A stretch of DNA of 64,000 bases from Acidobacteriota bacterium (GCA_016125275.1 WGMB01000001.1:62001-126000), one strand, 5' to 3'. Counted from the first letter of the stretch, positions 47,398-56,990 are shown. Made by a program: numbers and translations. The notes: generated by a model not told the origin, from the letters alone.

Positions 47398-49350
47398 ATG
47401 ATGCGGACGATCACACGCCTACTGTTCTGGAGCGCGGCTCTGGCCGCCGCCGCCCTGGCGCAGAGCTCTCAGCCGGACCTCGGCGTGCCCGACACGGAGT
47501 TTCGCGAGTGCACGGGCAACGGCGGAGCGTTCTTCGAGCTCAACGCCGTGCCGTACATCGATCCCAACGGGGACCCGGCGACGTACTGGTGGACGGGGCC
47601 GTTCGGGACCGTTCAGGGGCCGACGGGGACCGTCTTCCTGGAGCTGGGAGCGCATGAGATCGGCCTGGTGGAGACGACCTACGACGGCGAGACCAAGGAG
47701 CGGAAGTTCTACGTCGTGGTGATCGACACCCATGAGCCGACCGTGACCGTTACGGCGACGCCCTCGAAGCTGCCGGCCGAGCTGACCCTGCGGACCATCA
47801 ACGTCGACGTGGAAGTCTCCGACGTCTGCGGGGCGGGAACGTCGTTCTCGCTGCTCGGCGTCACCGACAGCGACCCCGCCACCGGCCGGGTGAGCGGGGC
47901 CGAGATCGGCCAGGCCGACGCGTCGTTCCAGGTGCTGTCCTCGCGGCCGGTCGACGGCGGGTCGCGAGTCTACACGGCCTACTACGAGGCGCGCGACGCG
48001 TCGGGCAACACGAGCACGGCTTCGGCCTCCATCGTCGTGGGCGAGGAGTCGCCGTTCCCGGCCGACCCGGGCGCGCTGACGTTCAACTACTCCCGGGGCG
48101 GGCCGCCGCCGCCTTCGCAGACCACGTCCCTGACAGCCGAGACCTACTCCTCTTACCGCGTGACGTCGTCGGAGCCGTGGGCTTGGGCGGACGAGAGCGC
48201 GGGCGAGACGCCGGCGCAGCTCCGCGTCTCTGTGAACGGCGACGGCCTGGCGCCGGGCCTGCATGGCGCGGTGCTGACCGTGGAGGCCGGCTCGGGCTAT
48301 CGCACGCAGATCCCGGTGCTGCTGCGGGTGTTCGACCCGCCGCAGATCTACTCGTTGCCGGAATCGCTGAGCCTCGAGCTCGACACGTTCACCGGGAAGG
48401 GCGGACTGGCGCGGCAGACGGCGCCGCTGGCCGCCGACATCTTCGTGGGCTCGCGCGGTACACGAGCGAAGCTCCAGATCTCCACTGATGAGCCCTGGCT
48501 GCAGGCGGTCGCGCGGGACGAGGAGTCCCCGACGATGGTGACGGTCGGCGCGATGCCCGCCGGCATGGGCCCGGGCGTCTACACCGGCAACGTGACGATC
48601 TCGACCGACAACGAGATGTCCGAGCCGCTGCTGTTGCCGGTGACCCTGACGGTGACCTCCAGCGCGACCTTCCTGGCGCCGGAGTTCGTGGTGAACGCCG
48701 CTACCATGGAGCGCAAGCCCGTGGCGCCGGGCTCCATCATCACGGCATTCCTGTTCAACCCCGACGGGGTGACCGCGAACGCCGTGGGACTGCCGCTGCC
48801 GACCACCCTGGGCGGCCTGTCGGCCAGGGTGAACGGCCGGGACCTGCCCCTGTTCCACGCCAGCGCCGGGCAGCTCAACGCCCAGTTGCCGATCGACATC
48901 GAGCCGGGCGTGGCGACGATGGAGTTGTTCTTCCAGGGAGAGAAGAAGGGCCAGACGACGCTGCAGATCATCCCGGCCGCTCCGGGCGTGTTCGCGCAGA
49001 ACGGCAGAGCCTTGGCGATCAACCAGGACGGCTCGCTGAACGGTCCGGACAGACCCGCCCTGCGCGGCAGCTATTTGTCGCTGTTCCTCACGGGCCAAGG
49101 CGCCACCGATCCGCCCGTGCCGGCCGGCTCGGCCGCCCCCGGGGCTCCCTTCGCGCTGGCGGCGCTGCCGGTGACGGCGATCATCGACGGTTCGGTCGCC
49201 GAGGTGCGCTTCGCCGGCCTGGCGCCGGAACAGGCCGGGCTGTTGCAGGTGCAACTGGGGATGGCGGACCGCACGCCGGGCGAGCACGAGGCGACCATTT
49301 TCGTCGGCGGCACGCCCAGCAACGCCGTGACGATCTACGTGGGCCGGTAG
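47398..49350 (+). CDS. Exported TIGR03437-type protein
   Basis: A 650-residue protein starting at ATG 47398 (or the adjacent ATG 47401), with a signal peptide (LLFWSAALAAAALAQ). The N-terminal part holds Ig-like beta domains (TVTVTATPSKLPAELTLRTI), then two BACON-like domains at about 220-420 (PGALTFNYSRGGPPPPSQTT, and LPESLSLELDTFTGKGG). The C-terminal ~225 residues are the TIGR03437 'Solibacter' domain (FVVNAATMERKPVAPGSIIT, LFHASAGQLNAQLPIDIEPG, YLSLFLTGQGATDPP). Members are exported; the role is unknown. It is divergent from scpB. Confidence 0.88.
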   Translation: MMRTITRLLFWSAALAAAALAQSSQPDLGVPDTEFRECTGNGGAFFELNAVPYIDPNGDPATYWWTGPFGTVQGPTGTVFLELGAHEIGLVETTYDGETKERKFYVVVIDTHEPTVTVTATPSKLPAELTLRTINVDVEVSDVCGAGTSFSLLGVTDSDPATGRVSGAEIGQADASFQVLSSRPVDGGSRVYTAYYEARDASGNTSTASASIVVGEESPFPADPGALTFNYSRGGPPPPSQTTSLTAETYSSYRVTSSEPWAWADESAGETPAQLRVSVNGDGLAPGLHGAVLTVEAGSGYRTQIPVLLRVFDPPQIYSLPESLSLELDTFTGKGGLARQTAPLAADIFVGSRGTRAKLQISTDEPWLQAVARDEESPTMVTVGAMPAGMGPGVYTGNVTISTDNEMSEPLLLPVTLTVTSSATFLAPEFVVNAATMERKPVAPGSIITAFLFNPDGVTANAVGLPLPTTLGGLSARVNGRDLPLFHASAGQLNAQLPIDIEPGVATMELFFQGEKKGQTTLQIIPAAPGVFAQNGRALAINQDGSLNGPDRPALRGSYLSLFLTGQGATDPPVPAGSAAPGAPFALAALPVTAIIDGSVAEVRFAGLAPEQAGLLQVQLGMADRTPGEHEATIFVGGTPSNAVTIYVGR

Positions 49351-49368
49351 CGGCCGACCGTCGGCCGG

Positions 49369-50142
49369 TCAACGAGGCCGGGCTCGGGACTTGGCCAAGA
49401 TCGCGATGCCCGCCAACCCGCTGAGCAGGAGCAACACGCTCGCCGGTTCCGGAACCTCCGCGTCAACGGCTTCGGCCGCGACGAGCGGAAACTCCTGCAA
49501 CATGAAGTTGTAGCCGCCTTCGGTCGGCGAGTCGCTGACAGACACCTGGAACTGAGCGTGGAACGCGGACCCCGGCGCTAGTTGCGCGCCCGACCACTGC
49601 AGCTTCATGGGGCCGGCCGACAGATCCGGGAATAGGTCGGCTATTGGAGAGGGGCTGCCGAGCACGAAGGCGACGAGTCCGTCCTCAGCGCCCGCGCCGC
49701 GCAGTCGAAACAGGAATCCGTCCCAGGGATCCAGCGTGGAGTTGGTGATCCATTCGTCGAACGAGTAGATCGTGACTCCGAGGTTGTTGGTGACGTCAAA
49801 GAACGTTTGGATCGGCGCCAGACGAGAGAAGAGCTCCTCGTGAGTCTCCTCCTCCTCACCAGGGCCGGAGCCCTCAGGGGGACCGCCCATGCCCTCGCCG
49901 TCATCTCCTTCCTCCAGCTCGGTCTTGGAGAAGTCCTTGTTGATAGCGATCTGAAGCCCTTCCACGACCAACCCGACGTTCTCGCAGGATCTCTGGCTCT
50001 GGCCGTGCTCGATCAAGCCGACGCAGCCTCCCCCTCGAAAGGCTGCGGAGTCCGGGTCGATGGCGGCGGCGTCCGAGGGCTTCGCGCCCCAGAATAGTGC
50101 GACGGCGACCGCCGCGCACAAAGTAAATCGTTGGATTGTCAC
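49369..50142 (-). CDS. PEP-CTERM sorted exported protein
   Basis: A 257-residue protein with a GTG start, signal peptide (FTLCAAVAVALFWGAKPSDA), a beta-rich middle with an acidic Gly/Glu-rich loop at about 75-100, and a C-terminal PEP-CTERM signal: VPEPASVLLLLSGLAGIAIL followed by basic residues. PEP-CTERM proteins are handled by an exosortase, usually in exopolysaccharide-producing bacteria. No exosortase gene is in the window. It converges on the TIGR03437 gene with an 18-nt gap. Confidence 0.9.
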   Translation of the reverse strand: MTIQRFTLCAAVAVALFWGAKPSDAAAIDPDSAAFRGGGCVGLIEHGQSQRSCENVGLVVEGLQIAINKDFSKTELEEGDDGEGMGGPPEGSGPGEEEETHEELFSRLAPIQTFFDVTNNLGVTIYSFDEWITNSTLDPWDGFLFRLRGAGAEDGLVAFVLGSPSPIADLFPDLSAGPMKLQWSGAQLAPGSAFHAQFQVSVSDSPTEGGYNFMLQEFPLVAAEAVDAEVPEPASVLLLLSGLAGIAILAKSRARPR

Positions 50143-50285
50143 CGTTCCCCCCTGAGCTCGCGGACAACAAAGGTTCTACCGCCGCCGCCTCTCCAGAGCG
50201 CTCGGGCGATCGGCGGCGGCTCGGTTGGAGTTGTCCCTCGAGCCGGCAGCTCACGGTGCGGCTCGAGGGATCGGGTAGACACGCG

Positions 50286-52244
50286 TCACCACTTGCCCAC
50301 CACGGGCTCGTCTCCGGGCATGCCGAAGAAGTAGAGCGGATCGGAGATGCCGCCGTCCCAGACGCCGTCTCCCGTGGAGTCCAGCAACCAGACTCCCTCG
50401 AAGAAGACGCCGGCTTTGGTGCGGCCGTCGCCGTTCCAGTCGCCGAGAACGGGGATGGTGTCCGTCCAGCCTAGTGCGAACACGCGGTCCGCGACGCCTC
50501 CGTCCCAGGCCGCGTTGCCGTCGTAGTCGAGGAACCAGATGCCCTGGTTATAGATGCCCACTTTGGTTCTGCCGTCGCCGTTCCAGTCGCCGACCAGCGG
50601 CTTTGCGCCGAGGAACCCGAAGGCATAGGCTCGATCAACGGTTCCTCCGTCCCATTGCAGGTCTCCGTCGTAGTCGAGGAACCAGTAGCCCTGGTTATAG
50701 ACGCCGACTTTGGTCTTGCCGTCGCCGTTCCAGTCGCCTACCACAGGCGTCGCGCCGGCAAAGCCCATCGGGAAGAGCTTGTCGTTCGGCGGGCCGTCCC
50801 AGACGCCGTTTCCGTTGTAGTCGAGGAACCAGTAGCCTTGGTTGTAGACGCCGACCTTGGTCGTCCCGTCGCCGTTCCAATCGCCGACGAAGGGCGTTGC
50901 GCCGGCGAAGCCCATGGGAAACATCCGGTCGGCCGTTCCGCCGTCCCAGACGCCGTTTCCGTCGTAGTCGAGGAACCAGTAGCCCTGGTTGTAGACGCCG
51001 ACCTTGGTCGTCCCGTCGCCGTTCCAATCACCGACGACTTTCTGGGCTCCGGGGAAGCCGAGGCTGAACAGCGAGTCCGCACCCGCTTCACTGACGCCGT
51101 TTCCGTTCACGTCGAGCTGCCACAGCCCTCCGCTGTAGATTCCGACGTGGTCGGGTTTCTCGCCTTCGCCGCCGCCGCCGCCACCGCCACCGCCGCCCGC
51201 GGTCCCGGTGATGTAGATGTCGATGTAGACGATGTCATTGAGCGGGTCCACGACGGGCGTCCGCGGATAGTTGGGGTTGGAGCCGCTGTCGTCTTCCGCC
51301 ACGGGCTCGACGCTGAGCTCCGAGACGGGGCCGGCAATCGGGTCGAACAGGGCCGTCGACGCGGTGAAGTCCAGCGGCGAAGTTGCGCTGCCGCTGAAGT
51401 ACGTCAGACGCCACCAGCCGGCCTTCTCGACGCCCGGGTTCATGACCATGTTTCTGAGCTTCCAGTTGTAGCCGTAGATCATGCGGCCGGTGACGTTGAT
51501 CTCCGCCGTGAAGTTCTCTTGGGCGGTCTGCGCCACTGCGCCCCCGCCGGCCTTCTCCCAGAGCTTCGTCGTGGGGTTCCAGATGTAGGCCGTCCCCGCG
51601 GGATCCGGCAGGACATCGATCGTCCCGGCTTCCGGTTCGAGCTTCGTCAGGCTGATCATCATGGTGTTGCTGAAGAGTGTCGCGTAGCCTGGCGCCTGAG
51701 CGGCCGCGACCGCCTGCTGGGCGTTCGACGCCCGTACGCCCCACACTTCGTCCACTCCGAGGCCTGAGATGTGGACCATCTCGAAACCGGTCAGGTCGGT
51801 TGGGGCAAAGGGAACGAACTCGACGCGGACGAACGAGGTGGCCCGCCAAGGGACGCTCTCGATGTTGTCCGATACGTCCACGTGGCTCGCCGTCAGCGAC
51901 ACCAGATCGGACGCGGAGTAGGCTTGCCAGTTGTTCTCCGCATCTTTCTGAACGTAGATCCGAGATAGCGATTCCGGGGGCAGGCTCGAAAAGTCGCAAG
52001 TCGGCTCCGCCGGATCACAGGGCGGGTCCGATCCGTTCCATAGATAGAATCTGCCGTTCAGCTCGGCTTGGCCTTGGGGAACGACGTTCGGAATGCTGAC
52101 GACGGGAGTCTCCGCGATCAGCACAGGAAATGAGAGGTTGTTGGCCGCAGCTTCAGTACCCGATGCTGCGCGCCCGGCGTTTACGGTTGCGAGAGCAAGC
52201 ACGGCAACGCCACACACGGAAAGGTGAATCCTTTCGTGGAACAT
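50286..52244 (-). CDS. Exported protein with tandem 49-residue GDWNGDG repeats
   Basis: A 652-residue protein. AGGAGG lies 9 nt before ATG 52244. It has a signal peptide (LSVCGVAVLALATVNAGRAA), a unique N-terminal half to about residue 345, a Gly10 linker, then about six repeat units. Each unit has the form GDWNGDGxTKVGVYNQGYWF followed by LDYDGNGVWDGG and a FPMGFAGATP-like end. The acidic DxNGDG loops resemble calcium-binding FG-GAP/VCBS-like blades, so a beta-propeller is plausible. It is likely to be surface or secreted. It shares its strand with the PEP-CTERM gene downstream. Confidence 0.82.
   Translation of the reverse strand: MFHERIHLSVCGVAVLALATVNAGRAASGTEAAANNLSFPVLIAETPVVSIPNVVPQGQAELNGRFYLWNGSDPPCDPAEPTCDFSSLPPESLSRIYVQKDAENNWQAYSASDLVSLTASHVDVSDNIESVPWRATSFVRVEFVPFAPTDLTGFEMVHISGLGVDEVWGVRASNAQQAVAAAQAPGYATLFSNTMMISLTKLEPEAGTIDVLPDPAGTAYIWNPTTKLWEKAGGGAVAQTAQENFTAEINVTGRMIYGYNWKLRNMVMNPGVEKAGWWRLTYFSGSATSPLDFTASTALFDPIAGPVSELSVEPVAEDDSGSNPNYPRTPVVDPLNDIVYIDIYITGTAGGGGGGGGGGEGEKPDHVGIYSGGLWQLDVNGNGVSEAGADSLFSLGFPGAQKVVGDWNGDGTTKVGVYNQGYWFLDYDGNGVWDGGTADRMFPMGFAGATPFVGDWNGDGTTKVGVYNQGYWFLDYNGNGVWDGPPNDKLFPMGFAGATPVVGDWNGDGKTKVGVYNQGYWFLDYDGDLQWDGGTVDRAYAFGFLGAKPLVGDWNGDGRTKVGIYNQGIWFLDYDGNAAWDGGVADRVFALGWTDTIPVLGDWNGDGRTKAGVFFEGVWLLDSTGDGVWDGGISDPLYFFGMPGDEPVVGKW
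50289..51150 (-). repeat. 147-bp tandem coding repeats
   Basis: Five GDWNGDG-containing units of 147 bp plus a degenerate first unit. Adjacent copies near 50700-51020 are nearly identical in DNA, indicating recent duplication or conversion. Confidence 0.8.
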
Positions 52245-52429
52245 CAGAGATGCCCTCCTTGCTGGAAGGAGGTAATAGCAATCGCGGCGCCACGCGCGGT
52301 TCGCCTTCTGCCAGGCGGGACGCGAAGGGGGGCTGGTCGGGCCGGCCGTCCCTGGGGGGCTCGGAGAAGTCCCCTCGACTGGGCCGATTGGGGCAAAGGG
52401 CGCAGCCGTTTAGGGGCTGTTCGCCTATC

Positions 52430-53272
52430 TCAGTCGGAGTATTCGGCGTCGGCGGCGGACATTGGCGTGGCGCCGCTGAAGACCGTGTCGAACATCTTGT
52501 GCTTGCGGATGACGATGGAGCCGAATGCCTGCTCCTGTACGAGCACGATCGCCTGCATGCGCACCATCTCGAGCACGGCCAGGAAGGTCGCCACCAAGGC
52601 TCGGACGCTGGGCTGCTTCTCGAAGACCTCTTCCAGGCGCACGGCCTCGTCCAGGCTGAAGAGCACGTTCTTGAGGAAGTCGATGCGGCTGGCGACCGAG
52701 ACCTCCTCCTCGGCGACGTTGTAGGTCGGCCGGCTCTTGAAGCGTTGCAGGACCTTCTCGAAGGTCGAGACCAGGTCGAACACGTTGACCGATAGGCCGG
52801 GCTCTTCCTCGTCCTCGAAGGATTCCACCGGCGGGTTCGACCAGACGTTCTCTTCGATCTCGCGCTTCTGGCGGAGCATCTGCGCGGCCTGCACGAACTT
52901 CTCGTGGTCCAGCAGTTGGCGCACCAGCTCGTCGCGGGGGTCTTCCTGCTCTTCCTCCGGGATGGTGGGGTCCTTGGGCAGCAGCATCTTCGACTTGATG
53001 TGGATCAAGGTCGAAGCCATGAAGATGAAGTCGCCGCCGAGGTCGATGTTGAGCTTTTCGGCCGTCTTCAGGTAGCCCAGGTACTGCTCGGTGATCTGGG
53101 CGATGGGCAGGTCGAAGATGTCGAGCTTGTGCTTGCGCACCAAGTCGAGCAGCAGGTCGAGCGGTCCGTGGTAGACGGGGAGCTGGACGTCGAGCGGGCC
53201 GGACTGGCGCTCGCCGTCTTGGGACTCCTCCGGCTCTTCGTCCGGCGGCAGGATGGGGATCTCTTCACTCAA
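52430..53272 (-). CDS. scpA: Segregation and condensation protein ScpA
   Basis: A 280-residue kleisin. The N-terminal SMC-binding region contains the signature YHGPLDLLLDLVRKHKLDIF. A central helical stretch (IFMASTLIHIKSKMLLP) and a C-terminal winged-helix region (ATFLAVLEMVRMQAIVLVQE) are present. The acidic N-terminal ~30 residues are an extension. TTG 53272 is the first possible start, since an in-frame stop lies just upstream. scpA is usually next to scpB; here three exported-protein genes separate them. Confidence 0.92.
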   Translation of the reverse strand: MSEEIPILPPDEEPEESQDGERQSGPLDVQLPVYHGPLDLLLDLVRKHKLDIFDLPIAQITEQYLGYLKTAEKLNIDLGGDFIFMASTLIHIKSKMLLPKDPTIPEEEQEDPRDELVRQLLDHEKFVQAAQMLRQKREIEENVWSNPPVESFEDEEEPGLSVNVFDLVSTFEKVLQRFKSRPTYNVAEEEVSVASRIDFLKNVLFSLDEAVRLEEVFEKQPSVRALVATFLAVLEMVRMQAIVLVQEQAFGSIVIRKHKMFDTVFSGATPMSAADAEYSD

Positions 53273-53283
53273 GGGTCAAGGCC

Positions 53284-53320
53284 CAAAAGAGAGCGCCCGG
53301 GCGCGATTGCGCCGGGCGCT
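53284..53320 (-). terminator. Hairpin with T-rich tail just upstream of scpA
   Basis: AGCGCCCGG (53292-53300) pairs with CCGGGCGCT (53312-53320), extended inward by three pairs around a GATT loop. On the minus strand it is followed by TCTCTTTT. It is 12 nt before the scpA start, so it could be a leader attenuator or the terminator of a transcript I cannot identify. Confidence 0.45.
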
Positions 53321-53442
53321 TATCCCGGAAATTCTACCATGAGCGGCCGGAGATGCGGTCGCGCGATTGTCGGCCGGCTCGGCCCGGGGAGCAAGATCGG
53401 TCAGGACAGGGCGGGCTTCGGCCGCTACGCTCGAAAGTGTCG

Positions 53443-54342
53443 ATGCCGACGCGTTCCCCGTCTCCCACTCCGGCCGAAGAGGGCGCCGCACGGTTCCGGC
53501 GGGTGGCGCGCTTTGTGGAAGAGCGCCTCGCCGAGGACTTGAGCGTCGAAGAGCTGAGCCGCGTCGCGGCGTTCTCGAAGTTCCACTTCCACCGCCAGTT
53601 CGCGGCCTTGTTCGGCGTGGGCGTCTACCGCTACGTCCAGCTCGTGCGCCTGAAGCGGGCGTCGTATCTGCTGGCGTTTCGCGAGGATCGCTCGGTGCTG
53701 GAGATCGCTCTGGAGACCGGCTACGAGAGCCCGGAGGCCTTCTGCCGGGCCTTCAAGAGCCGCGTCGGCCAGACGCCCACGGAGTTTCGGCGGAGTCCGG
53801 ACTGGGCCGGATGGCGCGCCGCCTACGATCTCGTCCGCCGCGCCCGCGCTTCCGCAGTGAGCTACGCAATGCACGAATCCCGCGTCCAGATCCTCGACTT
53901 TCCCGAGACCCGGGTCGCCGTCCTGGAGCACGACGGCGACCCGTCGCGGATGGGCGAATCCATCCGCAGGTTCATCGCCTGGCGCAAGCAGGCCGGGCTG
54001 TCTCCGCGCCACAGCGCCACCTACAACCTGCTCTACGGCGACCCCGATGACGGCCCGCCGGAGAGCTTTCGGTGCGACTTGTGCGCGGCCACCGACGACG
54101 AGATCGCGCCGAATGAGGCGGGCGTGGCGAGCGGGGTGATCCCGGCCGGGCGCTGCGCCGTGCTGCGCCACGTGGGGGCCGACGAGGGCTTCGGCGCCAC
54201 GCTCGCCTATCTCTACGGAGAGTGGCTGCCGGCCAGTGGCGAGCGGCCGCGAGACTTCCCGCTGTTCTGCCGGCGGGTGCGCTTCTTCCCCGACGTCCCC
54301 GAAAACGAAGCCGTCACGGACTTCTATTTGCCGTTGGAGTGA
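53443..54342 (+). CDS. AraC-family regulator with GyrI-like effector domain
   Basis: A 299-residue protein. Residues ~15-118 are an AraC-type double helix-turn-helix (LSVEELSRVAAFSKFHFHRQ, then VLEIALETGYESPEAFCRAF, ending GQTPTEFRRS). Residues ~145-299 are a GyrI/SOUL-like small-molecule binding domain (VQILDFPETRVAVLEHDGDP, then FPLFCRRVRFFPDVPENEAV). The layout matches the Rob/GyrI type of regulators that respond to hydrophobic or cationic compounds. It is divergent from scpA and followed after 69 nt by a methyltransferase, a possible target. Confidence 0.9.
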   Translation: MPTRSPSPTPAEEGAARFRRVARFVEERLAEDLSVEELSRVAAFSKFHFHRQFAALFGVGVYRYVQLVRLKRASYLLAFREDRSVLEIALETGYESPEAFCRAFKSRVGQTPTEFRRSPDWAGWRAAYDLVRRARASAVSYAMHESRVQILDFPETRVAVLEHDGDPSRMGESIRRFIAWRKQAGLSPRHSATYNLLYGDPDDGPPESFRCDLCAATDDEIAPNEAGVASGVIPAGRCAVLRHVGADEGFGATLAYLYGEWLPASGERPRDFPLFCRRVRFFPDVPENEAVTDFYLPLE

Positions 54343-54411
54343 TCCCCTCAGCAAGGGGGCGCCGGGAGGTGCGACACTGTCGCTGGACTTTCCGATGAGG
54401 GAGCGCCTGGA

Positions 54412-55056
54412 GTGAGCACCAATCGCAAGGCCTGGATTCCGGCCTTGGGCCGCTGGCGCTCCGTCCCCTTCTATGAAAGCGTGGTGCGCTGGTTCTCGCT
54501 GGAGGATCTGCCGCGTCTGATCGCGCGCGACCTCGAGCTGGCGCCGGGGCAGCGGACCCTCGACATCGGTTGCGGCCCGGGGTCGCTCGAGCGGGCCGTG
54601 GCGGCGGTGCAGCCGGCGGCGCGGGTGGTGGGGCTCGATCCCGACCCGGACATGCTGCGCCGGGCCCGAGCCGACGGCTGGGAGGGCGCCCGCTTCGTCG
54701 GGGGATTGGGGCAGACCTTGCCCTTCGCCGATGCGTCGATGGATCGCGTGACGATGACGCTGATGCTGCACCACCTGACGCGGCCGCGAAAGCAGCTCGC
54801 GCTGGCCGAGGCCTTGCGGGTGTTGCGCCCGGGCGGACGGCTGCTGTTGACGGACTGGACCAAGCCCCGCGGGCCTGCCGCCGCCGCCTTCCTGATCGTG
54901 CGGGTCGTCGACGGCTTCGAGCCCACGGCGGACCACGCCCACGGCCGCGTGGAAGAGCTCATCACCGGGGCGGGGTTCCGCGAGCTGCGCCGCCTCCATA
55001 CCCGCCGGCTGTGGATCGGCGAGATCGCGCACTTCGCGGCCGTTCGTCCCCACTAG
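54412..55056 (+). CDS. Class I SAM-dependent methyltransferase
   Basis: A 214-residue protein with GTG start and GAGGGAG 8 nt upstream. Motif I is TLDIGCGPGSLERAV (about 47-61), then VVGLDPDPDMLRRA, FVGGLGQTLPFADASMDRVT and ALRVLRPGGRLLLTDWTK. It resembles UbiE/type 11 small-molecule methyltransferases. The substrate cannot be predicted. Confidence 0.88.
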   Translation: MSTNRKAWIPALGRWRSVPFYESVVRWFSLEDLPRLIARDLELAPGQRTLDIGCGPGSLERAVAAVQPAARVVGLDPDPDMLRRARADGWEGARFVGGLGQTLPFADASMDRVTMTLMLHHLTRPRKQLALAEALRVLRPGGRLLLTDWTKPRGPAAAAFLIVRVVDGFEPTADHAHGRVEELITGAGFRELRRLHTRRLWIGEIAHFAAVRPH

Positions 55057-55080
55057 CCTGCGGCCGGCCCGGTCAACCCG

Positions 55081-55119
55081 CCGGTCTACTCCGCCGTTCT
55101 ACTCCACCGGTCTACTCCA
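55081..55119. repeat. Three 13-bp tandem units at the glmS 3' end
   Basis: Units at 55081-55093, 55094-55106 and 55107-55119 read CC[GT]... with the common core TCTACTCC; the last one includes the glmS stop codon. Probably slippage. Confidence 0.6.
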
Positions 55120-56974
55120 CGGTCACGCTCTTGGCGAGGTTGCGCGGCTGGTCCACGTCACAGCCTCGCAGCACCGCGATGTGGTAAGCCAGCAACTGCA
55201 GCGGCACGATCTCGAGGATCGGCAACAGCAGCTCGTGCGTGGTCGGGATCTCGATGACGTCCTCGGCCGTCGAGCGGACGATTTCGTCGCCCTTGTTGAC
55301 GATGGCGATCACCTTGCCCAGACGGGCCTGGACCTCCTGGATGTTCGAGGCCGTCTTTTCGTAGCGCACGCGGCTGCCTTCATCGTTGGGATCGTAGGCG
55401 GCCAGCACCACCACGGGCAGCTTCTCGTCGATCAGTGCGTTCGGCCCGTGCTTCATCTCGCCGGCGGGGTAGCCCTCGGCGTGGATGTAGGAGATCTCCT
55501 TGAGCTTGAGGGCGCCTTCGAGGGCGATGGGGTAGTGGATGCCTCGGCCCAGGAACAGGGCGTCGGTGGCGTGGTAGTACTTCTTGGCGAGCTCTTCGCA
55601 GATCTCGTCCACGCGCAGGCACTCCTCCACCTCGTTCGGGGCCAGGAAGAGCAACTGGGCGAGCCGCTTGGACTCGGCGTCGCTGAGCACGTTGCGGGCC
55701 TGCCCCAACTGCATCGCCAGGACGAACAGGGCGGTGAGCTGCGAGGTGAAGGCCTTGGTGGAAGCTACGCCGATCTCCGGGCCGGCGTGGGTGTAGACGA
55801 CGCCGTCGGACTCGCGGGTGATCACCGAGCCGATCACGTTGCAGATGGCGATGGTCGGCGAGCCCTTGGCCCTCGCCTCGCGCTGCGCGGCCAGCGTGTC
55901 GGCGGTTTCGCCGGACTGGCTGATCGAGATGGTCAGCACCTCGTCGCTGACGATCGGGTCGCGGTAGCGGAACTCGGAGCCGTAGTCGACCTCAACCGGC
56001 AGCCGCGCCAAGCGCTCGATCATGAACTTGCCGGCCAAGCCGGCGTGCCAGGAGGTGCCGCAGGCCAGGATCTTGACCGAGCGGATCTCGGCCAACTGCT
56101 GCGGCGTGAGCCCGATCTCGTCGAGAAAGACCTTGCCGGTCTGGCGGTTCACGCGGCCGATGGCGGTTTCGCGGACGGCTCGGGGCTGCTCAAAGATCTC
56201 CTTGAGCATGAAGTGCTTGTAGCCGCCCTTCTCGGCCATCACGGGGTCCCACAGCACGCGCTGCACGGAGCGGTTGACGGGCCGGCCCTGGAAGTCGGTC
56301 AAGGTCACGCCGGTGGGCGTGAGCACGGCCAGGTCGCCGTCGTGCAGAAAGAACACGTCGCGCGTGTGGTGCAGGATGGCCGGCGTGTCGGAGGCGACGA
56401 AGTACTCGTTCTCCCCCAGGCCGATGATGGCGGGCGGACCGGAGCGCGCCGCGACGATCTTGCCTGGGTCGCGCCGCGAGACGATGGCCATTGCGAAGAC
56501 GCCGTGCAGGCGCTCGATGGCCTCGCGTACGGCGCCTTCGAGCGGGACGCCGTTGTTGCGGCTGTACTTGTCGACCAGGTGCGCGATCACCTCGGAGTCG
56601 GTGTCGCTGACGAACGTGTGGCCCTCGGCCCGCAGCTCTTTCTTGATGTCGAGGTAGTTCTCGATGATGCCGTTGTGGACCACAACGATATCGCCGGAGG
56701 CGTCGCGGTGGGGGTGCGCGTTCTCCTCGGTGGGCTGGCCGTGGGTGGCCCAGCGAGTGTGGCCGATGCCGTAGTTGCCTTCGACCGGGTTGAGGCGCAC
56801 GACCTCTTCGAGCTGCCGGAGCTTGCCGGGAGCGCGGCGCACCGAGAACGGATTGTCGGAGCGGCTGACGGCGATTCCGGCCGAATCGTAGCCCCGGTAC
56901 TCCAGCCGACGGAGGCCGTCAATGATGATCGGGGCCGCCTCGGCCGCGCCAATGTAGCCGACGATTCCACACAT
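55112..56974 (-). CDS. glmS: Glutamine-fructose-6-phosphate aminotransferase (isomerizing)
   Basis: A 620-residue GlmS, the first enzyme of UDP-GlcNAc synthesis (fructose-6-phosphate plus glutamine to glucosamine-6-phosphate). The N-terminal glutaminase domain starts with the catalytic MCGIVGYIG (Cys2) and contains GIGHTRWATHG and NGIIENY. Two SIS sugar-isomerase domains follow (ILACGTSWHAGLAGKF, SQSGETADTLAAQREA, HAEGYPAGEMKHGPNALID), ending DQPRNLAKSVTVE. It is complete. Confidence 0.97.
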   Translation of the reverse strand: MCGIVGYIGAAEAAPIIIDGLRRLEYRGYDSAGIAVSRSDNPFSVRRAPGKLRQLEEVVRLNPVEGNYGIGHTRWATHGQPTEENAHPHRDASGDIVVVHNGIIENYLDIKKELRAEGHTFVSDTDSEVIAHLVDKYSRNNGVPLEGAVREAIERLHGVFAMAIVSRRDPGKIVAARSGPPAIIGLGENEYFVASDTPAILHHTRDVFFLHDGDLAVLTPTGVTLTDFQGRPVNRSVQRVLWDPVMAEKGGYKHFMLKEIFEQPRAVRETAIGRVNRQTGKVFLDEIGLTPQQLAEIRSVKILACGTSWHAGLAGKFMIERLARLPVEVDYGSEFRYRDPIVSDEVLTISISQSGETADTLAAQREARAKGSPTIAICNVIGSVITRESDGVVYTHAGPEIGVASTKAFTSQLTALFVLAMQLGQARNVLSDAESKRLAQLLFLAPNEVEECLRVDEICEELAKKYYHATDALFLGRGIHYPIALEGALKLKEISYIHAEGYPAGEMKHGPNALIDEKLPVVVLAAYDPNDEGSRVRYEKTASNIQEVQARLGKVIAIVNKGDEIVRSTAEDVIEIPTTHELLLPILEIVPLQLLAYHIAVLRGCDVDQPRNLAKSVTVE

Positions 56975-56990
56975 AGTCTTTGGAGTCCCT

